Below are positions 59,760 to 64,000 of a stretch of 64,000 nt of DNA, piece after piece. The notes under the pieces are model-generated. The model saw nothing but the letters and a program-made list of their open reading frames with translations, ran no database searches and was not told where the DNA came from. Location: positions 434,001-498,000 of the forward strand of contig NZ_CP170547.1 in assembly GCF_042695135.1 (NCBI RefSeq). The letters are read 5' to 3'. This stretch comes from Epilithonimonas sp042695135. GTDB lineage: Bacteria > Bacteroidota > Bacteroidia > Flavobacteriales > Weeksellaceae. Position 1 is the first letter of the stretch. The number at the start of each line of letters is the position of its first letter. The translations under genes and the position numbers were made by a program.

Positions 59760-61117
59760 GCCTTCATAGTGATGGAGGTAATACCGGCAGGAACTGTAAA
59801 TGTATAGGCTCCAACATTTGGAAATATTTGTTTACACTCACCCTCTACCGTGGTGGTGTCGGAAGCACAATCTTTTATGGTTACCAGATAAGAGATGCTG
59901 CAGATCACATTATCCGAATAAGTAATAGTAGTAGTTCCCGCTGCAAGGCCTTTTACAAGGCCAGTGGCTGTTACCGAGGCCACTCCGGGATTGGAAGATG
60001 TCCAGCTAGCGCCAGGATTGGTAACGCCTACAATTGAAAATTGAGAGCTAGAGCCTATGCATAATTCGTTTACACCTGTCATGGTGGCTTTATAATCATA
60101 TTCGATCACAATTCTACCATTTTGATTAACCCCGCCTGCTAGTCCTCCACGATCCGGATCATAACCATTACCAGGTACGGCATTATCGACATTGCCAAAG
60201 GAATCCCCTCCTGCGAGAGTTCCCGGGGAAATCAGTCCTGGATACCCATAGTATGAGGAACCGCCGCCACCGCCGCCGTTGTAATTTGAACCTTGGGAAG
60301 CGCCGCCACCGCCACCGTAATAACCGCCGCCGCCGCCGCCGCCGCCTTCGTTAGAGCCTGGAGCAGGATTAGATTGATAGACAGCGTTTCCTCCGCTGCC
60401 ACCATTGAGGTATGAGCCTGCCTGGCCAGGACCGTCTCCCGGACCTGCACCTGCACCACCGGCAGTTTGTGTTCCGCCGCCACCTACATAGACAGATGCG
60501 CCGCCTCCGCCTATAAGGCCTCCTCCTCCTCCGGTAGCAGGATATGGATTTGATGCGCTTGGTCCTCCCTGGTCTGCTCCCTGGGAAGCACCACCACCAC
60601 CACCTGCGATAACGATTGGCGTGCTTCCTGTAAATACACCAGAATAGCCGCCACCGCTGCTTCCGTTCGTTCCTCGGCCATAACCAAGAAGCGCTTTGCC
60701 GCCGGCACCGCCACCGTTATATGTTGGAGTAGTAGAGTTAATGGCACCTCCTTGGCCTACACTTACGGTGAATGTCTGACCGGGTGTAACATTCATAACA
60801 GCGGTAGTATAACCGCCAGCACCGCCGCCGGCGCTATAATCATAATAACCGCCATCTTTACCGCCGCCGCCAGCACCCCAAACTTTAAAGCGTATTGAGG
60901 TTACACCGGCAGGAACTGTAAATGTTTGATTACCTCCTGTATAATCAAATGCTTTCTTACACGTTGGATTTGGGAGTTGCTGAGCCGTCATTTGTTGTGG
61001 GACGAAGCCCGATAATAGTCCGGTAAGCAGGACTACAGCAGTGCGAAGACGGCTCGTAAATTTACTGCCGATATAGGACCGTAAACTTAAATTTTTTTCT
61101 AATTGTTTTTTTATCAT
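59672..61117 (-). CDS. Glycine-rich surface protein, N-terminal piece
   Basis: The start is the ATG at 61115-61117 (MIKKQLEKNLSLRSYIG); upstream codons are intergenic. The signal segment is about 23-46 (LRTAVVLLTGLLSGFVP to TAQ). A glycine-rich domain (about 75-350) begins FTVPAGVTSIRFKVWGAGGGG and has VTPGQTFTVSVGQGG, IVIAGGGGGASQG, GGGGGYYGGGGG, NQNGRIVIEY, then a Big_2 Ig-like module (WTSSNPGVASVTATGLVKG). After VPAGITSITMKAW the frame goes to A-Q-A-A-A, whereas the homologous first copy reads W-G-A-G-G-G-G, so one G of the run at 59755-59757 is missing. The poly-Gly pattern is like that of the ALK/LTK glycine-rich domain. Confidence 0.7.
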   Translation of the reverse strand: MIKKQLEKNLSLRSYIGSKFTSRLRTAVVLLTGLLSGFVPQQMTAQQLPNPTCKKAFDYTGGNQTFTVPAGVTSIRFKVWGAGGGGKDGGYYDYSAGGGAGGYTTAVMNVTPGQTFTVSVGQGGAINSTTPTYNGGGAGGKALLGYGRGTNGSSGGGYSGVFTGSTPIVIAGGGGGASQGADQGGPSASNPYPATGGGGGLIGGGGASVYVGGGGTQTAGGAGAGPGDGPGQAGSYLNGGSGGNAVYQSNPAPGSNEGGGGGGGGYYGGGGGASQGSNYNGGGGGGSSYYGYPGLISPGTLAGGDSFGNVDNAVPGNGYDPDRGGLAGGVNQNGRIVIEYDYKATMTGVNELCIGSSSQFSIVGVTNPGASWTSSNPGVASVTATGLVKGLAAGTTTITYSDNVICSISYLVTIKDCASDTTTVEGECKQIFPNVGAYTFTVPAGITSITMKAWAQAAAESIMVIQELQVAVELVAIPPLK

Positions 61118-61189
61118 TTGTGAATTTTTTTTAATAAGGTAATCTTTCAATACTAGCCGATCAAAGGCCTGGATTGTGATTGTTTGCAA

Positions 61190-61499
61190 AGATTTATAAT
61201 TGTTTACACCACGTAGCCAAGAGAATATATACTGTAATCTTTAAAAGCTGACCATATACTGTTTAATGCAAAATCATTTAAATTAATAGATGTTATAAAT
61301 CTATTATTGCATTATAAAAGTGAAAATGGTTGAAGTGAAAAATTTTACATTTCTTGATTGCAGATGAGATAAAAAGGCCTAGTTTATTATAGCCTATTGG
61401 CTATTATAACCAATAAGAATAGGACTCTTTATGATGCCAAGTTGAAATTAAATTTATAGTAGTAAACCGAAGGTGTTACTATAAAATTCACTTGTACAA
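61190..61499. other. 310-bp gene-free stretch upstream of the glycine-rich gene
   Basis: AT-rich with several inverted repeats: ATAGCC/GGCTAT, ATTGG/CCAAT and, at its left end, sequence leading to the glycine-rich gene start. Near 61187 an imperfect -7 box (AATCTTTG) may drive that gene. No convincing open frame was found. Confidence 0.5.
61453..61485 (-). terminator. Hairpin after the 61500 gene
   Basis: TTTATAGTA (61453-61461) and TACTATAAA (61477-61485) with a 15-nt loop, followed on the minus strand by a T-rich stretch. It lies 15 bp past the stop. Confidence 0.55.
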
Positions 61500-62111
61500 C
61501 TAGGCAAAGAAGACAGGAGGAGGTCTTATAGATTCTGTAAATTTGTAAACTGTTGGTAGATTATTTTTTAGGAATAGTGTATTGTAATTATATTCCTGAA
61601 AGGCAAAAGAATATACATGAGAATTGGAATTCCTAATAATATACTGTTTTTTTGAATCCTTGCTTCCTCCTAATCCTGCAATAACTTTACTTTCTAAAAG
61701 AACAAATTGATGTTTTGAATTTTTAGAGTATATGTAATTTATTTTTTTTGCAATAGGAGCATCTGCTTTACGCTTTTTTACTAAGGTTTCTTTCTTGGCA
61801 ATTCTAGCTTCAGTTTTATGTTTTTTTTCTTTATTTGAAGCACTTATATAAGCTACTTCTACTGAAGACTGATTGTCAAAGCCATATAATTTAGTGCCTT
61901 CAGTAATATAAATTTTGGTTTTATTTTGAGATACGTTTTCTTGCAGATCTGTTTCAGGTATATTAGAATTGACCCCTTCATTATCATAATCTTGTGCATA
62001 TCCGTTGAAAATAAAAGACAGGAAGAATAAAAGACAATATACACTCCTGTTACAAAAACAGGAACTGCTTATATTCTTAACCTTACTTTTATTAAAGAAA
62101 ACGTATATCAT
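61500..62111 (-). CDS. Secreted hypothetical protein ending RPPPVFFA
   Basis: A 203-residue protein from the ATG at 62109-62111 (MIYVFFNKSKVKNISS); an upstream ATG at 62168 adds a hydrophobic lead that is less likely. A signal segment runs about 23-40 (YCLLFFLSFIFNGYAQ). The rest is charged (many Lys/Glu, for example KKHKTEARIAKKETLVKKRK) with a late beta-rich part. No family was recognised. It is next to the glycine-rich gene but separated by 380 bp and a hairpin, so it is likely its own unit. Confidence 0.55.
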   Translation of the reverse strand: MIYVFFNKSKVKNISSSCFCNRSVYCLLFFLSFIFNGYAQDYDNEGVNSNIPETDLQENVSQNKTKIYITEGTKLYGFDNQSSVEVAYISASNKEKKHKTEARIAKKETLVKKRKADAPIAKKINYIYSKNSKHQFVLLESKVIAGLGGSKDSKKQYIIRNSNSHVYSFAFQEYNYNTLFLKNNLPTVYKFTESIRPPPVFFA

Positions 62112-62283
62112 AGAAACTTTAAAAATTAAAAATAGGTCTGCTAAAACCAGATGGCAAAAATATATCATAATATGCTAGTTACAAGGGGAATAGTTGTAGA
62201 TATATATCTACAAAACATGATTAATTGGCTGGTTTTTATATTGATTTTTAAATCTATAACAAACATATTATAGAGGGCCAAGC

Positions 62284-62316
62284 TTGTCATTGTGAAATTT
62301 AAAATTTGTATTTTTG
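62284..62316 (+). promoter_or_regulatory. Promoter of mfd
   Basis: TTG (62284-62286), 22-bp spacer, TATTTTTG (62309-62316) followed by C: an exact -7 match. The ATG is 62 bp downstream. Confidence 0.6.
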
Positions 62317-62325
62317 CAACGAATT

Positions 62326-62353
62326 ACGATTCCGGGAACATCCTCGGAATCGT
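62326..62353 (+). promoter_or_regulatory. Hairpin in the mfd leader
   Basis: ACGATTCCG (62326-62334) and CGGAATCGT (62345-62353) are perfect 9-bp arms with a 10-nt loop, followed by TTTTCC. It lies in the first ~30 nt of the predicted transcript and could attenuate or stabilise it. Confidence 0.5.
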
Positions 62354-62377
62354 TTTCCTGTTTACATATATTTCATA

Positions 62378-64000
62378 ATGGAATTAAAAAAAATCAATGA
62401 AAATCTGCTTCCTGACCTTCTTAAGAAAGAATTCGGAAATGAGATATTTTCGCAATTAGATAGCAATCAGCATATTTCTGTGAAAGGAAGTGCTGGTTCG
62501 ACCGTTTCTATTTTCACTGCAGAATTGTTTTTGACTCAAAAGAAAAATATTCTTTTCATCGTGGATGACAAGGAGGATGCGCTTTATGTGAACTCAGAAA
62601 TGGAAGACCTGATCGGGAAAGAAAACGTGCTATATTTTCCGGCGACGCATTTGGAACCTTACCAGGTTGAGAAAACCCAGAATGCGAATTTGGTTTTGAG
62701 AACCGAAGTGATCAATAAACTGAATTCCGGAAAATCTCCGAAAGTGATTGTGGCTTACGTTGGCGCATTATCAGAAAAAGTTCTGAAGAAAGAAGATTTC
62801 AAAGCGATCTCTCATCAGATTACAGTTGGCGATCAACTGGATTTTGATTTTGTGGATGAGCTGCTGAATCATTACCAGTTCAATCAAACAGATTTTGTTT
62901 CCGAGCCGGGAGAATTCTCTGTCCGTGGCGGAATTGTAGATGTTTTTTCTTTTTCTAACGAGAAACCTTATCGAATCACATTTTTTGGAAACGAGGTAGA
63001 AAGCATTAAAACTTTTGATATAGAATCTCAACTTTCCTTAGATAAAATCCAGGAATTCCAGTTGGTTTCCAATATGAATTTTTCGGTTTCGGGAAATAAG
63101 GTTTCGTTCTTCGAATTACTTTCTGACAATACTATCGTCACTTCAAAAAATTTGTTTCTTGGTGTGAAGAAAGTCAAGAATTTCTACGAAAAATCATTGG
63201 AACAATTTGAGACTCTCAGCAAAGATATCAAACATAGAACGCCGCAGGAACTTTTCATCTCCGAAAATGAATTTCAGAATAAACTGATCAAATTCAAAAC
63301 CATCGATTTCAGTTCTCAAGTATTTGACCTTCCGAAGGTTAAAACTTTGGAACTCAACCAAACACAACAACCAAGTTTCCATAAGAATTTTGAATTGTTG
63401 ATTGAGGATTTAGAAGAAAAACAAATTCTGGGTTTCGACACGTGGATTTCTTTCTCATCCGAAAAACAGAGGGAAAGATTACAATCGATCTTTGAAGAGT
63501 TGGAACATCAGATTCCTTTTAAAAGTTTCAAATCCGAGCTTCATCAGGGTTTTGTGGATCTTGATCATAAAATTCTGGTTTATACGGATCATCAGATTTT
63601 TGACCGTTATCAGCGTTACAAATCCAAAGATACGTTTGCGAAATCCGAACAGCTGACATTAAAGGACTTGATGTCTTTGAAAATCGGCGATTACATTGCG
63701 CACATCGATCACGGGATTGGAAAATTTATGGGCTTGGTGAAGGTCAATAATGATGGGAAAATTCAGGAATGTTTCAAACTGGTTTATAAAAATGGAGATT
63801 TGCTTTATGTAAGTATTCATTCCCTTCATAAAATTTCAAAATACAACGGACCAGACGGAAAGGAAATCGTCCTCAGCAAGCTTGGTTCGCCAGCCTGGAA
63901 GTCGCTGAAACAGAAGACAAAAGCGAAAGTCAAACAGATTGCATTTGACTTAATAAAACTTTACGCTCAAAGAAAAACGGCGAAAGGATTCCAATATTCA
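62378..64000 (+). CDS. mfd: Transcription-repair coupling factor Mfd, partial (3' end beyond window)
   Basis: The first 541 codons of Mfd, which removes stalled RNA polymerase at DNA lesions and recruits UvrA. ATG 62378 opens MELKKINENLLPDLLKKEFG. The UvrB-like N-terminal domains carry SVKGSAGSTVSIF (a degenerate Walker A place, as usual for Mfd) and EPGEFSVRGGIVDVF. The RNA-polymerase-interacting CarD-like part begins IGDYIAHIDHGIGKFMG near residue 443 and has LVYKNGDLLYVSIHSLHKIS. The helicase motor lies beyond the window. The frame is open to the edge, with exactly 541 codons. Confidence 0.94.
   Translation, partial: MELKKINENLLPDLLKKEFGNEIFSQLDSNQHISVKGSAGSTVSIFTAELFLTQKKNILFIVDDKEDALYVNSEMEDLIGKENVLYFPATHLEPYQVEKTQNANLVLRTEVINKLNSGKSPKVIVAYVGALSEKVLKKEDFKAISHQITVGDQLDFDFVDELLNHYQFNQTDFVSEPGEFSVRGGIVDVFSFSNEKPYRITFFGNEVESIKTFDIESQLSLDKIQEFQLVSNMNFSVSGNKVSFFELLSDNTIVTSKNLFLGVKKVKNFYEKSLEQFETLSKDIKHRTPQELFISENEFQNKLIKFKTIDFSSQVFDLPKVKTLELNQTQQPSFHKNFELLIEDLEEKQILGFDTWISFSSEKQRERLQSIFEELEHQIPFKSFKSELHQGFVDLDHKILVYTDHQIFDRYQRYKSKDTFAKSEQLTLKDLMSLKIGDYIAHIDHGIGKFMGLVKVNNDGKIQECFKLVYKNGDLLYVSIHSLHKISKYNGPDGKEIVLSKLGSPAWKSLKQKTKAKVKQIAFDLIKLYAQRKTAKGFQYS

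Noticed and set aside
60511..60747. Frames within the glycine-rich gene
   Set aside because: Gly codons (GGN) read in other frames give Val/Ala/Glu-rich pseudo-proteins, which explains several long alternative frames in 58-61 kb.
57912..61117. Two separate glycine-rich genes
   Set aside because: The second lacks a signal peptide and begins in the middle of the module; a single-base change joins them, so one gene is the better reading.
1..64000. Prophage, insertion sequence or conjugative element
   Set aside because: No transposase, integrase, capsid or relaxase was recognised in any frame.

Overview
The window looks like a chromosomal segment from a Flavobacteriia member of the Weeksellaceae, most likely the Chryseobacterium/Epilithonimonas group. 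The support is AT-rich intergenic DNA, promoters of the Bacteroidetes type (TAnnTTTG -7 box, sometimes with TTG about 18-22 bp upstream), almost no Shine-Dalgarno sites, T9SS sorting domains, GLPGLI and DUF3078 proteins, carboxypeptidase-like TonB receptors, tryptophanase, and a SecA without the C-terminal zinc motif. No rRNA, tRNA, CRISPR, prophage or insertion sequence was seen. The genus is an inference from protein resemblance. Layout: 1-5030 is a housekeeping block with partial birA divergent from rsfS-ftsH-LUD protein-cdsA-psd (translation, membrane proteolysis, phospholipid synthesis). 5066-7856 is a minus-strand rtcB-prfH-TPR operon, an RNA-repair and ribosome-rescue pairing, with rtcB flanked by inverted copies of a dispersed hairpin repeat. 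8109-8310 holds a complete promoter, three-way-junction RNA and terminator with no annotated gene. 8336-14728 carries DoxX, a small membrane protein, a secreted PPAD-like deiminase, lon and sufS. 15053-19589 has sodB, a lipoprotein, an EEP hydrolase, a rhomboid and mutL. 19824-29084 has an acyltransferase, miaE, DUF502, tnaA, a PorW/SprE-like TPR lipoprotein, maf, a KdsC-like phosphatase and a GLPGLI protein. 29172-38616 has a large TonB-type barrel, a frameshifted cupin, gdhA, dprA, a second rhomboid, DUF3078 and msrA. 38710-45845 has a ROK kinase and an iron-uptake cluster (receptor, PepSY membrane protein, siderophore receptor) with palindromes at its promoters. 45989-54773 has secA, DUF2795, an epimerase, a T9SS cargo protein, DUF2797 and an AsmA-like protein. 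54878-62111 is an accessory, mostly minus-strand surface and secreted block, including a two-part glycine-rich protein resembling the ALK/LTK glycine-rich domain. mfd runs off the right edge. Working logic: export runs from SecA across the inner membrane and then, for proteins with C-terminal sorting domains, through T9SS, in which the 24254-26839 lipoprotein may take part. The receptors and PepSY protein form a ferric-siderophore route. RtcB and PrfH form a damage-repair pair. Three genes (cupin 32141-33020, KDGTPDKRYK-repeat protein near 54952, glycine-rich protein near 59755) are each broken by what looks like missing bases in homopolymer runs. In every case restoring them rejoins a recognisable protein, so uncorrected sequencing error is the leading explanation and should be settled before calling these genes broken.
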